DNA of 64,000 nucleotides from Poriferisodalis sp965208555 (GCF_965208555.1 NZ_OZ242342.1:1116001-1180000), one strand, 5' to 3'; shown: positions 50,243-59,864, numbered from the stretch's first letter. Numbers and translations are program-made. The notes: generated from the letters alone by a model not told the origin.

Positions 50243-51457
50243 ATGACTACGACCGTCCAGCGCCAGCTCACCGCCGAAGGCGGGCAGCGCCACATGCACG
50301 AGGTGCACAAGATCGCTCACGCCGGCGCCGTGGACGCCGACGGCCACATCCTCGAGCCGCCCGACCTGTGGGAGGAATACCTCGAGGACCGCTACAAGGA
50401 CCGGGCGCTGCGCATCGAGATCGAGCCCGAGCGCGGCCTCGAAGTACTCATGATCGACAACCAGCGCAGCAAGCTGGCCCGCCCCGGCATGGTCTCGACG
50501 CTGGGGGCCATGGGTGCCCCCGATCTGCCCGACATCATGTTCAACCCGGATCGCACCTACGTCGGCGAGATCCCCTTCGGTGCCATGGATCCCCACCAGC
50601 GGATCGAGCTGCTCGATGCCGAAGGCCTCGACATCGCGGTGTTGCTGCCGACGGTGGGTCTGCTGTGGGAAGCCGAGCTCGAAGATGCCGAGCTGAGCCA
50701 GGCCTACACGCGCGCCTACAACCGCTGGATCTGCGAGTTCTGCCGGGATCATTCCGACCGGCTCATTCCCGTCGCCCACATCTCGATGACCGACCCGGTG
50801 GCTGCGGCAGCCGAGCTGCGGCGCTCGGTGGCCGACGGAGCACGCGGATGCTTCGTGGCACCGTTCACGCACAGCACCCGCCCGCTCGGTCACCCCGACC
50901 ACGACCCGGTGTACCAAGCCGCGCAGGATCTCGGCGTGCCGTTCGCCATCCATCCCACCTTCGAGCCCCAGTGGACCAAGGGCACCCGCATGGGCACCTG
51001 GGAGCATGTGCGCGAGCTGCGTCTGACGGCGTCGATGACCGCGTCGGACGGGGTGCGGCACCAATTCGTGTCGCTGTTCGACTACGGCGTGTTCGAGCGG
51101 TTCCCGGAACTGAAGGTGCTGGTGCTCGAATCGGGCGGCGGCTGGCTCGGCTACTGCCTGGACCGCATCGATGCCGTGTTCGGCCACACCTACACCGGCA
51201 CCCGAGTGCCGCTCGAGATGAAGCCCAGCGAGTACTTCATGCGGCAAGTGTGGATCTCGTGCGACCCCGACGAGCGCTCCATACCGGCCCTCGCCGAGCG
51301 CTACGGGCACGACCGGTTCATGTGGGCCAGCGACTTCCCCCACGCCGACCACACGCCCGAGTACGTGCTCGATCTCGACGAGCTCGTCGACATGTTCCCC
51401 GCCGAGTGGCGGCCGGCCTTCATCGGCAACAACGCCCGCCAAGTCTTCGACCTGTAG
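50243..51457 (+). CDS. Amidohydrolase-2 family metal-dependent hydrolase
   Basis: A 404-residue TIM-barrel hydrolase/decarboxylase of the amidohydrolase-2 family. AVDADGHILEPPDLWEEYLE carries the first-strand metal site (usually HxH, here D-G-H). Also seen: VAHISMTDPVAAAAELRR, FAIHPTFEPQW, LVLESGGGWLGYCLDRIDAV and MWASDFPHADHTPEYVLD, where the Asp of SDFPH is the catalytic metal ligand. Actinobacteria carry many such proteins beside steroid and aromatic degradation genes; the substrate here is unknown. ATG 50243 has a strong GGGGGAAA site. It converges with the FAD oxidoreductase. Confidence 0.88.
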   Translation: MTTTVQRQLTAEGGQRHMHEVHKIAHAGAVDADGHILEPPDLWEEYLEDRYKDRALRIEIEPERGLEVLMIDNQRSKLARPGMVSTLGAMGAPDLPDIMFNPDRTYVGEIPFGAMDPHQRIELLDAEGLDIAVLLPTVGLLWEAELEDAELSQAYTRAYNRWICEFCRDHSDRLIPVAHISMTDPVAAAAELRRSVADGARGCFVAPFTHSTRPLGHPDHDPVYQAAQDLGVPFAIHPTFEPQWTKGTRMGTWEHVRELRLTASMTASDGVRHQFVSLFDYGVFERFPELKVLVLESGGGWLGYCLDRIDAVFGHTYTGTRVPLEMKPSEYFMRQVWISCDPDERSIPALAERYGHDRFMWASDFPHADHTPEYVLDLDELVDMFPAEWRPAFIGNNARQVFDL

Positions 51458-51508
51458 GAGCTGCGCGGGCAGGTGCGCCCGCAGTCGAGACGGCAGGGCC
51501 GGCAGCGA

Positions 51509-52918
51509 TCAGAGCGCGGCCAGCGCTCGGGTGGCGGCATTGACGCCGCACAGGCCGTGTGCGCCCGCTCCGGGCGGCGTCGACGCTGAGCACAAGTAGG
51601 CGCCCGGGATGCCGGTGAAGTAGGGATCGCGGGCAACTCGGGGGCGGAACAGCAGCTGGAGGGGCGACGAGGCGCCGCTCAGGATGTCACCGCCGACGAA
51701 GTTGGGGTTGTAGACCGACATCTCGGTCGCCGAGCGCACCGCCGTTCCGACTACCTGCTCGGAGAAGCCGGGAGCGAATCGCTCGATCTGGGCGACGATC
51801 GCCGCGGTCGCGTCGCCGGTGTAGCCGTGGGGGACGTGCGCGTAGGTCCACAGCGGGTGGACCTCGCCGACCGAGCGGGAAGGGTCGGCCAGGTACTGCT
51901 GGCCCACCAGCACGAACGGCCGCTCAGGCATCCGGCCGCGATGGACTGCCAGTTCGTTGTCGAACACCTCGCGCGCATCCCCGCCCAGATGCACGGTGCC
52001 GGCGTCGCCGGCAGCCGGTGCCCGCCACGGCACATCGCCCTCGATCGCGAAGTCGACCTTGAACGCCCCAGGGCCGTGACGGAACCGCCGGTAAGCACGG
52101 GCGACCCGACGCGGCAACCGGTCGCCCAAGATGTCGGCGGCGATCGACGGCGACACATCGAGCAGCAGCAGGTCCGTCGGCGCCAGCTCGGCGGCCGAGC
52201 GAACCCGCATCCCGGTCTCGACCCGCCCCCCGTGTGCGGTCAGGTCGGCAACGAGTGCGTCCGCTATCGCCTGCGAACCGCCCTCGGCGACAACCCAGCC
52301 GTACTGGTGGCCCGCCGCCAGGATCATCAGGCCCACCGCGCTGGACATGGGGCTGTCCAGGCGCCAGAACGCGTGTGCAGCAACGCCTGCCCACAGCGCC
52401 CGAACTCGCTCGCTGCGCCAGAAGCGGCCCACGACCGTGGCGGGCGTCGCAGACACCGCTCCGAACCGGGCGGTCAGCAGCGGATGGCGTGGCACCCGCA
52501 GCAGCGGCTGCGTGATGTCGTCGAACAGTGCATCGAGGTCTTTGGTCAGCGCCCCGAAGAGCTGGCGCCAGCGCGCGCCGTCGCCGCCAAGCCCCTCCGC
52601 GGTCTGCGCAATGGATCGGTACAGCACGCCGGCTGAGCCGTCGTCGAGCGGATGCGCGCAGTCAACCGCCGGCGCGCACCAGCGCAGACCCAGCGCCTCG
52701 GAGTCAAGCCCACGCAGAAACGGTGACGCCGCAGCTACCGGGTGCACAGCGGAGCACTGGTCGTGAATCAGGCCCGGCACGATGGCCTCGGCGCTGCGCG
52801 TGCCACCCCCGATGGTGTCCGCCGCCTCCAGCACGGTCACGTCCACGCCTGCACGCGCCAAGTGGACCGCAGCGGCCAGCCCATTCGGCCCGCTGCCGAC
52901 GACGGTCGCCGTCGTCAC
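51509..52918 (-). CDS. FAD-dependent oxidoreductase (phytoene desaturase/CrtI-like)
   Basis: A 469-residue flavoprotein. The N-terminal dinucleotide motif TTATVVGSGPNGLAAAVHLA with VTVLEAADTIGGGTRS is that of the CrtI/carotenoid isomerase and amine-oxidase superfamily. SAVHPVAAASPFLRGL, VVAEGGSQAIADALVADLTA and GAYLCSASTPPGAGAHGLCG (the C-terminal FAD loop) complete the fold. Pyranose-type or carotenoid roles have been proposed for relatives (mammalian PYROXD2-like); no carotenoid genes are nearby. The gene ends convergent with the amidohydrolase; DUF3556 begins 5 nt upstream on the same strand, so both come from one transcript. Confidence 0.85.
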   Translation of the reverse strand: MTTATVVGSGPNGLAAAVHLARAGVDVTVLEAADTIGGGTRSAEAIVPGLIHDQCSAVHPVAAASPFLRGLDSEALGLRWCAPAVDCAHPLDDGSAGVLYRSIAQTAEGLGGDGARWRQLFGALTKDLDALFDDITQPLLRVPRHPLLTARFGAVSATPATVVGRFWRSERVRALWAGVAAHAFWRLDSPMSSAVGLMILAAGHQYGWVVAEGGSQAIADALVADLTAHGGRVETGMRVRSAAELAPTDLLLLDVSPSIAADILGDRLPRRVARAYRRFRHGPGAFKVDFAIEGDVPWRAPAAGDAGTVHLGGDAREVFDNELAVHRGRMPERPFVLVGQQYLADPSRSVGEVHPLWTYAHVPHGYTGDATAAIVAQIERFAPGFSEQVVGTAVRSATEMSVYNPNFVGGDILSGASSPLQLLFRPRVARDPYFTGIPGAYLCSASTPPGAGAHGLCGVNAATRALAAL

Positions 52919-52922
52919 CGCG

Positions 52923-54797
52923 TCAGCCGGTGTCGGCTGGGGGCATCACGACGCCGTCGGCCGTCTGGCGGGGGATCAGCCAAGTTCCGTCGTGGTCGAT
53001 GGACGGCACTTTGCGGGCATTGCCGGGATGCGGCACGCCCTGGGGCTCGTAGCCCTCCTTCCGCCACGTCACCGTGTGGGGAATCGGGCCGTCAGGCAGC
53101 CATGGCTGTGAGTTGTAGGCGTCGTCGTGGCGGTACCAGCCCTTCTCGACGGTCCCCAAGGCTGCGTCGATCACCCGGTACTGCACCCTGTTGGTGTACG
53201 CCGGCCGCGACTCGGTGAACACCGCGATCACATCGCCGGGCTCGTACTGGCACCGCTCCTGCCACGCCGCGATCAGCCGCTCGTCAAGGCAGTGCCCGTC
53301 GCCGAAGTTCCACCCCGTCAGCACGTTGCTCAAGAACTCGCCCTCGCGCTGGATGCGCTTGTCCAGGTCGTCGACGTGGCACATCAGGCCCGAGATGTGC
53401 ATGCGGCCCATCGGGTGCATCATGCGGAACGCCACGGCTTTCTGAATGAAGATCTCCGAGATCTCAGGACCGAACAGCGGCTCGAGCTGGTCGATCTGGT
53501 TGTCGGCGGACTTCACGATCTTGTCGTTGATCCGGTCTTCGATCTCCTTGTTGCGAAGCGAGAACGTCGCTGCCGCCCAGTTGCCGGCGTACTGCTTCAT
53601 GCCCACCAGGAAGCTCACGTACTGCGGGCGGAAGGCGCCGAGCACGATGGGCGACAGCGCCGCGATCAGCACCACGACCAGCAGCACCGGCTCCATGTCC
53701 CACACCGCGTAGCCGTTTCCGGCGTGGAAGTTCGAGAACAAGAACGCTGAGCAGAAGATGAAGAACACGTTCCACTCGAGCGGAACCGCCAGCGGGAACG
53801 TCGAGATGATGAAGGTGTGCAGCATCCAGATGGACACGATGGCAATCCACGTCGCCCATCCCCACGGAGAGAACAGCAGCACCAACGGCATGATCAGCTC
53901 GCAGGTGGTGCCGCCGATATGGGCCAGCAAATGCGTCGTTCGAGCCGGCCGGATGTCGCGGGGATAGTCCTTGACTGTCGCTTTGCGGAATCGGTCCCAC
54001 ACCACCCACGGCGTGTTCTGCACCATGATCGACACCGTCGAAGAGAACCCGTGCTGCAGCTTCGAGAAACCGGCGCCCATCCAGATGATGACGATGAAGA
54101 CCTTGGCGGCGATGATCATGTCGACGAAGTTGCTGAACAGCGAGAAGCACAGCAGCGTGGGCACGTACTGCTCGGCCCGCGACGACAGGAAGATGATCTT
54201 GTCGCGCATGGCCATCAGCAGGATCAAGCCGCAGTAGATCAGCGTCGCCCACTGCGGCAAGATGCCGGTGCGGCCGTCGGGCAGCCCGTCCACCTGCTCG
54301 GGTGACAGCACCAGCAGCAGGATCAGGCTGGCCAGGATCAGCTTGTACAGCCCGGTGTCCCAGGGCGTGCGGCGATTGCCCTTGGTGAACGGCACATGGT
54401 TGGGGTACGGCGGCACTCGCAGGGTGTCGTTCTGCCACCAGTAGAGGATTCCCCCGATGGGCGGGTCGAAGTGAAAGGCCAGCGGGCCGCAGGTGGCCGC
54501 CAGTCCCGTGATCTCGAGCAGGATCGTCCAGATCATCAGCTTCTGGTAGAGGATCGGCTCGTCCCACCAGCCGCCGATGTCGTTGAATTCGAGCCCGGCG
54601 GTGAACGCGCCGGCCACGATCAACCCGAACAGCGCGTACAGGAAGATCTTCCACGCATAGAACGTGCCGGTCTGCTTGGGCGTCCCGAATCCGTGCTCGA
54701 CCCAGTGCAGCTGCAGCAGCTTCATCCGCTCGAAGAACGGAATCTTCGCAAACTCGTCGAGATCGACATCGGGCAGCTCAGCGGTGCGATACCCCAT
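52923..54797 (-). CDS. DUF3556 polytopic membrane protein
   Basis: A 624-residue membrane protein. Starts GYRTAELPDVDLDEFAKIPF, followed by about eight to ten hydrophobic segments between residues 45 and 400 (for example IFLYALFGLIVAGAFTAGLE, LYKLILASLILLLVLS, VFIVIIWMGAGFSKL, VLLVVVLIAALSPIVLG). A soluble C-terminal third holds SEIFIQKAVAFRMMHPMGRM and HISGLMCHVDD. This matches DUF3556, seen mainly in mycobacteria and other actinobacteria; function unknown. ATG 54797 has AAAGAGGT about 7 nt upstream. It lies 5 nt after the LivF gene on the same strand and 4 nt before the CrtI-like gene, so it belongs to the importer operon. Confidence 0.82.
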   Translation of the reverse strand: MGYRTAELPDVDLDEFAKIPFFERMKLLQLHWVEHGFGTPKQTGTFYAWKIFLYALFGLIVAGAFTAGLEFNDIGGWWDEPILYQKLMIWTILLEITGLAATCGPLAFHFDPPIGGILYWWQNDTLRVPPYPNHVPFTKGNRRTPWDTGLYKLILASLILLLVLSPEQVDGLPDGRTGILPQWATLIYCGLILLMAMRDKIIFLSSRAEQYVPTLLCFSLFSNFVDMIIAAKVFIVIIWMGAGFSKLQHGFSSTVSIMVQNTPWVVWDRFRKATVKDYPRDIRPARTTHLLAHIGGTTCELIMPLVLLFSPWGWATWIAIVSIWMLHTFIISTFPLAVPLEWNVFFIFCSAFLFSNFHAGNGYAVWDMEPVLLVVVLIAALSPIVLGAFRPQYVSFLVGMKQYAGNWAAATFSLRNKEIEDRINDKIVKSADNQIDQLEPLFGPEISEIFIQKAVAFRMMHPMGRMHISGLMCHVDDLDKRIQREGEFLSNVLTGWNFGDGHCLDERLIAAWQERCQYEPGDVIAVFTESRPAYTNRVQYRVIDAALGTVEKGWYRHDDAYNSQPWLPDGPIPHTVTWRKEGYEPQGVPHPGNARKVPSIDHDGTWLIPRQTADGVVMPPADTG

Positions 54798-54802
54798 GGT
54801 GA

Positions 54803-55693
54803 TTACCTCTTTCGGCGGACCATCGCCGCGTGTCGTCGTTGTCGTTCGCGTTCGAAATAGAAGTCGTCCTCGGCAGCGGTACGGGTCGAGGCAAGCTTGC
54901 CGGACAGCCGTGTCAGCTCGCGCTCGCGCACCCGCAGGCGCCGCCACGCCTTCCGCTTGTTCTTGCGCCGCAGACGCTCGATGTGATCTTCCTCGGTCTC
55001 CGACGTGCCGGTCAGGTACGTCTCCTCGATCTCGTCGAGACGGCTGAGGGCTTCGGCAGCGGGCAGTTCCAGCAGGATCTGGCCGCGGGCCATCAGGTAC
55101 ATGCGGTCAGACACCTGCAGCGCCTTGCGGGCGTGCTGCTCGACGATCAGCGCGCCAGTGCCCGTGGTGTCGGCCACCTTGCGGACCGCTCCCAGCAGCC
55201 GATCGACGACGATCGGCGCCAGCCCGAGCGACAGCTCGTCGGCCAGCAGAATCGACGGTTGACGGCTGAGCGCCCGTGCCAGCGCAAGCATCTGCTGCTC
55301 GCCGCCCGACAGCATGCCGCCACGCACCCCCAGCCGAGGCTCCAGCTCGGGAAACAGCTCCAGCGCTGCCTCCACCGAACCACCGCCCACGCGCAGATTG
55401 TCCCGAGCCGACAGCTTGGTGAACACCAAGCGCTCCTCGGTCACCAGCCCGATTCCCCCTCGCCGGATGCGCTGATACATGGGCGTGAACGTCGGCGTGT
55501 TGCCGAACATCACGATCCCGTCGACAGGCGTCAGCTCTCCGGCGATGGTCAGCAACGTGGTGGTCTTGCCCGCGCCGTTCGGCCCGAGCAGGCAGACCAC
55601 CTCGCCCTGGTGGACCTTCAGGTTCACTCCCTGGACGACTGCCCGGTTGAGGTACCCGCACTTGAGGCTTCGCGTCTGCAGCAGCGGCCTCAT
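54803..55693 (-). CDS. Branched-chain-type ABC importer ATPase, LivF-like, with basic C-terminal tail
   Basis: A 296-residue ATPase. Walker A LLGPNGAGKTTTLL, signature LSGGEQQMLALARALS, Walker B ILLADELSLGLAP and switch IVEQHARKA match LivF. The family normally ends near residue 235. Here about 60 further residues follow, dense in Arg and Lys (RLRRKNKRKAWRRLRVRERE, then ERERQRRHAAMVRRKR), predicted helical. Their role is unknown; binding to RNA, membrane surface or a partner are guesses. ATG 55693 overlaps the stop of the fused permease-ATPase gene (ATGA). The longer frame to 55858 is rejected. Confidence 0.88.
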   Translation of the reverse strand: MRPLLQTRSLKCGYLNRAVVQGVNLKVHQGEVVCLLGPNGAGKTTTLLTIAGELTPVDGIVMFGNTPTFTPMYQRIRRGGIGLVTEERLVFTKLSARDNLRVGGGSVEAALELFPELEPRLGVRGGMLSGGEQQMLALARALSRQPSILLADELSLGLAPIVVDRLLGAVRKVADTTGTGALIVEQHARKALQVSDRMYLMARGQILLELPAAEALSRLDEIEETYLTGTSETEEDHIERLRRKNKRKAWRRLRVRERELTRLSGKLASTRTAAEDDFYFERERQRRHAAMVRRKR

Positions 55694-58431
55694 GCGCCGC
55701 CTCCCGCAGCTTGCGTCGTGCGGGCCTCGCGCTCGATGTCGTGCTCGTCGGCCTCGGTTCCCAGGTATGCGGCCACGACGGCCGGGTCGAGACGGATTTC
55801 CTCTGGGCTGCCGACTGCGATCTTGTTGCCGAAGTCCAGCACCACCACCTCGTCGCACACCTCGTTGACGAAGTTCATGTCGTGCTCGACCACCAGCACC
55901 GCGATGCCCCAGTCCTGGGCCAGGCGGCGAACCACCTCGGCCAGCTCCTCGCTCTCGGCGGTGCTCAGGCCGGCGGCCGGCTCGTCAAGCAGCAGCACAC
56001 TTGGATGCATCGCCACCGCCCGGGCAATCGCCAGCAGACGGTGCTTGCCGTAGGAGAGGTCCTTCACGTCGCGGTGCAGGTCGCCGTCGAGCTGGAACTC
56101 GATGATCGCCCGCACGACCTCAGGGGGGAACGGCGGGTTCGACGGCGCCACCAGATCACGCAGGTACGACCGCATGTCCTGGGGGTCGGCGGCGACGCTG
56201 ATGTTCTCGAACACCGTCGCGTCCTCGAACAGCTCGAGCGTCTGGAACGACCGGGCGATCCCGTTGCGGGCACGCTTGGAGGGTGCCATTCGCGAGATGT
56301 CCTCGCCGTCGAGCACCACTCGGCCCTCGGCCGGTGTGAAACCACACACGGCGTCAATCAGCGACGTCTTGCCAGCGCCGTTCGGGCCAATCAGCCCCGT
56401 GATGGTGCCCGGCGTGAGGTTGAAGCTGACATCGTTGACCGCCACGACTGCTCCGTAGCGCACGGTCATGTTCTCGATACTCAGCACGCGAGCCGGAACC
56501 TTCGACTGTTCGCTCCCAGCGGCGTTCGGATCGGAGACGTCTTCCAGTTCGATGAAGTAGGAGCGGCCCCACTTGCGGGCCCGCTTGACCAGCCGAAAGA
56601 TCTTCACCCACTCGGCTGCGACACCGTCCTTGTACCCGAGCACCATGAGCAAGATGGCGATGCCGCTGATGAGCTGGGTCCAGCGGCCCACCCCATCCCA
56701 TGTCGATTCGAGCACTTCCTGGCTGAAGGCTGCGGTGGCCATGGTGGCGCCCACGAACGCACCCAGCAGGTGGCCGACGCCGCCCACGATGGCCAGGCCC
56801 ACAAAGAGAATGGAGGTGAGGTTGGTGAACGAGGTATAGCTGACCGAGGTCAGCCGGAATGCCAGCACGATCCCGCCCAGCGCCGCAATTGCCGAGCTGA
56901 GCGAGAAGGCGAACAGCTTCGCCTTGGGCACGTCGATGCCGAGCGCTGTAGCGGCCCGCTCGTTGGTTCGGATGGCCAGCAGGCGCCGCCCGCTGCGCCC
57001 ACGACGCACGTTCGACACCACCCACACCGCCAGCAGCGCCATGGCCAGCACGAAGAGGCCGTACCGCTCGGGGTAGCGAATGGAGCCGATGTCGAAGCCG
57101 AACAGATCGGGGCTGCCCACCTGGGTGCCCTGCACGCCGCCGGTGTATTCGCGGTTGCGGAACAGCATCAGCTCGATGGTGGTGCCGAGTCCCAGTGTGA
57201 CGATTGCCAAGTTGATGCCGCGGGTTCGCGCAGCCGGCAAGGCGAAGATGAATCCCAGCGGCACCGCTGCGGCGACGCCGACGACAAGCGCCAGCAGGAA
57301 CGGGATGTCGAACACCGCGACGAGCCGTCCTGACACGTACGCGCCGAAGCCCGCGATGGTGTACTGCGCCAGCGAGAGCTGGCCCGCGTAGCCAGTCAGC
57401 AGCACGATCGACAACAGCACGATCGATACGCCCATCGTGACGGTCAGGGCGTCGATCCACTTGGCCTGCTTGGTGAGCATCAGGAATGCCACCGTCCCGA
57501 TGCCGAAGATCGTCCAGTCCCACGACATGCGCCCGTTGCCGATCATCGGCAGCTCGCGCAAGAAGTAGTCCCGCAGCGGCAGCGACCGGCCCTTGAACAC
57601 CAGCACGGCCACAATCACCAGGAAGGGCAGCGACGGCCCCAGCCCTTGCTGGTCGACGTAGCGGCCCACGAGTGTCTGACCGACGCCCAGCGCCAGACCG
57701 GCGGCGGTGGCGATGGGGAACGACCGGAAGTCGCCGACCAGCGCCGCGGCCAAGGCTGCGAGCACCAGCGATGTCATGGCCGTGACCTGCAACGTGATGA
57801 TGGGCACCACCAAGATGCCCGCGACGGCAGCGATGGCCGAGCCCAGTGCCCAGTTCTGGATGGCGATCGCATTGGGCGACAAGCCGATGGCCGAAGCGGC
57901 TCGCTCGCTCTCGGACACTGCCTCGGTGGCGAGGCCGAAGTGGCTCCGTCGATACATCGACCACAGCAGCACTGCGAACACGCATGCCACGCCGAACAGG
58001 ATCAGCCGGTCGACGGTGATGGCCACCTCGCCCCACAGCGTCACCCGGTTGGTGGGCAGCCAGCTGGCCACCTGGCGTGCGTTGGAGCCATAGCGGATGA
58101 CCACGCCGGCCTGGATCAATATCAGCACGCCCAATGTGGCGATGACGCGGATCAGCGTGCTGGCGCGACGCAGCGGCCGCATGATCACCCAGTGCGTGAG
58201 GGCGCCGAGCAGCGCTGACAGCGCGACGCCGGTCAGCGCCGCCAGCAGGAACGGCCAACCGGCCCGGTTCTGCAGCTCCCACTGCAGGAAGACGCCCGCT
58301 ATGGCGGTAGCGCCAAGGGAGAAGTTCAGTACGCCGGTGCCGCGGTATACCACGATCAGGCCTTGGGAGGCCAGCGCGTACAACGCACCGACCCCGAAAC
58401 CCAGCAGAGCGAAGCGAATGACTTCGTCCAA
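55690..58431 (-). CDS. Fused LivH-LivM-LivG: two permeases plus ATPase of a branched-chain-type ABC importer
   Basis: A 913-residue fusion. Residues about 1-290 are LivH-like (ALASQGLIVVYRGTGVLNFS, ERAASAIGLSPNAIAIQNWA), about 300-620 LivM-like (LLTGYAGQLSLAQYTIAGFG, RGINLAIVTLGLGT, AFVGATMATAAF) and about 655-905 LivG-like (LIGPNGAGKTSLIDAVCGF, IARSFQTLELFEDATVFENI, LSYGKHRLLAIARAVA, VLLLDEPAAGLSTAE, VVEHDMNFV). All key motifs look intact, so one gene provides the whole membrane core and one of two ATPases. LivF follows with ATGA overlap, and a binding protein is encoded 107 nt upstream. The transported ligand is unknown; such systems also carry amides, urea and short acids. An ordinary three-gene cluster joined by a sequence error is unlikely because both junctions read through. 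Confidence 0.88.
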   Translation of the reverse strand: MDEVIRFALLGFGVGALYALASQGLIVVYRGTGVLNFSLGATAIAGVFLQWELQNRAGWPFLLAALTGVALSALLGALTHWVIMRPLRRASTLIRVIATLGVLILIQAGVVIRYGSNARQVASWLPTNRVTLWGEVAITVDRLILFGVACVFAVLLWSMYRRSHFGLATEAVSESERAASAIGLSPNAIAIQNWALGSAIAAVAGILVVPIITLQVTAMTSLVLAALAAALVGDFRSFPIATAAGLALGVGQTLVGRYVDQQGLGPSLPFLVIVAVLVFKGRSLPLRDYFLRELPMIGNGRMSWDWTIFGIGTVAFLMLTKQAKWIDALTVTMGVSIVLLSIVLLTGYAGQLSLAQYTIAGFGAYVSGRLVAVFDIPFLLALVVGVAAAVPLGFIFALPAARTRGINLAIVTLGLGTTIELMLFRNREYTGGVQGTQVGSPDLFGFDIGSIRYPERYGLFVLAMALLAVWVVSNVRRGRSGRRLLAIRTNERAATALGIDVPKAKLFAFSLSSAIAALGGIVLAFRLTSVSYTSFTNLTSILFVGLAIVGGVGHLLGAFVGATMATAAFSQEVLESTWDGVGRWTQLISGIAILLMVLGYKDGVAAEWVKIFRLVKRARKWGRSYFIELEDVSDPNAAGSEQSKVPARVLSIENMTVRYGAVVAVNDVSFNLTPGTITGLIGPNGAGKTSLIDAVCGFTPAEGRVVLDGEDISRMAPSKRARNGIARSFQTLELFEDATVFENISVAADPQDMRSYLRDLVAPSNPPFPPEVVRAIIEFQLDGDLHRDVKDLSYGKHRLLAIARAVAMHPSVLLLDEPAAGLSTAESEELAEVVRRLAQDWGIAVLVVEHDMNFVNEVCDEVVVLDFGNKIAVGSPEEIRLDPAVVAAYLGTEADEHDIEREARTTQAAGGGA

Positions 58432-58538
58432 TGGTTCCCCCGTCGCAGCGGCGCTAGGCCGGCTCGCGCCTGCGCCGGGATGGCTGGTGATTGCTCACTC
58501 GGGCCACCCCGGCGCGGGCGCTTGAACTCAGATTGCCG

Positions 58539-59864
58539 TCAGCCGGCGTTGCCCGTGGCCAGGTCGCCGACGTCTTCGAACTCGGTGGTCAGCGGCACAA
58601 CCTTGCCGTTCTCCAGCTTGCTGAACACGACGCTGCGGTTGAACAGGCGCTGGAAGCCCGGCAGGCCATCGGTCCACTCCTGGGTGAAGTCCAGCACCGG
58701 CACCATGCCGCCGAGGTCGAGGTGGTCGGTGGCCGATGCGGCCTGGAAGAACGAGGAGGCGTTGATCTCGCCCTCGATGGTCTCGGCGATCTGCCTGAAG
58801 GCCGCAAATGCCGCCCACGTGCCCATGCCGCCCAGGCTGTTGTAGTCGTGCTCGGTGGTGTCCCAGCCGCCCTCTTCAAGCGCCAGCCGGTACTCGTCCC
58901 ACGGCGCCGTGGAGATGTCGGGGTACATGCCGCCGATGATGTCGCCGTCGGTCGACTCCTCGTTGCCGGCGGCGGAGATCTCGTTCAGATTGCCCTGCGG
59001 GCCGTACTGGCGAGCGTCGGTGCCCGACTGGGTCCATGCCGTGTTCCAGGTGATGTACGGCGTCTCCGAGACGATGCCGATCACGCAATCGGCGTCGGTG
59101 GTCGCCTGGGCCACTTCTGACGAGTAGTCCTGCGCGGTCGGCGGCAGGATGATGATGTCGCCGAAGCTCTGGCCGAGGGCTGCGATCGCGTTCTCCATCG
59201 GCGGCAGGAAGATCTGGGCGCCGTCGATGATCACCGCGTTGATCGCCTGGCACCCGTCGTCGATGGCTCGCTTGATGATGCCCACCGCATACATCGGCTG
59301 GTTGCCGATGGGGAACGAGTGCGGGCTGGTCAGCTCAGACGGCGTGATCGGGCAGCAGGGGCCGAACCAGGTGATGTCGGACTCGGCGATCACCGGCACG
59401 ATGCTCTCGGCGAAGAACGTGAACGAGCCGACGACGGCCACCATGTCCTCCTCGACAGCTTCGCGGGCGCACGCCGCGGCCACGGCGGGGTCGAACATCT
59501 CGTCGCAGACCGTCACCTCGAGCGGCCGGCCGCCGATGCCGCCCCGGGCATTGATGTAGTCGGCGTACGCATTGGCGGTGTTCGCGATGTTGTGGTACGT
59601 CGGGCCCGCTGCGTTGAGCGTGGTGACCGTCATGACCTTGATGGGCTCACCGCTCGGTGCCGCTTCTGTTGTGGGAGCGGGTGCGGCCTCGGTGGTCGGG
59701 GCCGGCGCCGCTTCAGTGGCCGCAGGCGCCTCGGCAGCGTCGTCGTCGCCATCATCGCTGCCGCATGCGGCGGCAATCAGGGCGAAGACAGCCAGAAGCG
59801 CTGCCACCGTCCGCCACGCTCGCCGCCCGGAATGGCGCTGCACCGCACGTTCGCTGGTCGTCAT
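58539..59864 (-). CDS. ABC transporter substrate-binding lipoprotein (branched-chain type)
   Basis: A 441-residue lipoprotein. Basic start TSERAVQRHSGRRAWR, hydrophobic TVAALLAVFALIAA and lipobox ending AAAC before GSDDGDDD. An acidic then Ala-Pro-Thr linker with repeated PAPTTEAA follows, then a type I periplasmic-binding fold with TVTTLNAAGPTYHNIANTAN, GGIGGRPLEVTVCDEMFDPA, VAVVGSFTFFAESIVPVIAE and DITWFGPCCPITP. The ligand is unknown. ATG 59864 has GGGAGGGGA about 7 nt upstream, so the frame to 59909 is rejected. First gene of the operon that continues with the LivHMG fusion, LivF, DUF3556 and the CrtI-like gene. Confidence 0.9.
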   Translation of the reverse strand: MTTSERAVQRHSGRRAWRTVAALLAVFALIAAACGSDDGDDDAAEAPAATEAAPAPTTEAAPAPTTEAAPSGEPIKVMTVTTLNAAGPTYHNIANTANAYADYINARGGIGGRPLEVTVCDEMFDPAVAAACAREAVEEDMVAVVGSFTFFAESIVPVIAESDITWFGPCCPITPSELTSPHSFPIGNQPMYAVGIIKRAIDDGCQAINAVIIDGAQIFLPPMENAIAALGQSFGDIIILPPTAQDYSSEVAQATTDADCVIGIVSETPYITWNTAWTQSGTDARQYGPQGNLNEISAAGNEESTDGDIIGGMYPDISTAPWDEYRLALEEGGWDTTEHDYNSLGGMGTWAAFAAFRQIAETIEGEINASSFFQAASATDHLDLGGMVPVLDFTQEWTDGLPGFQRLFNRSVVFSKLENGKVVPLTTEFEDVGDLATGNAG

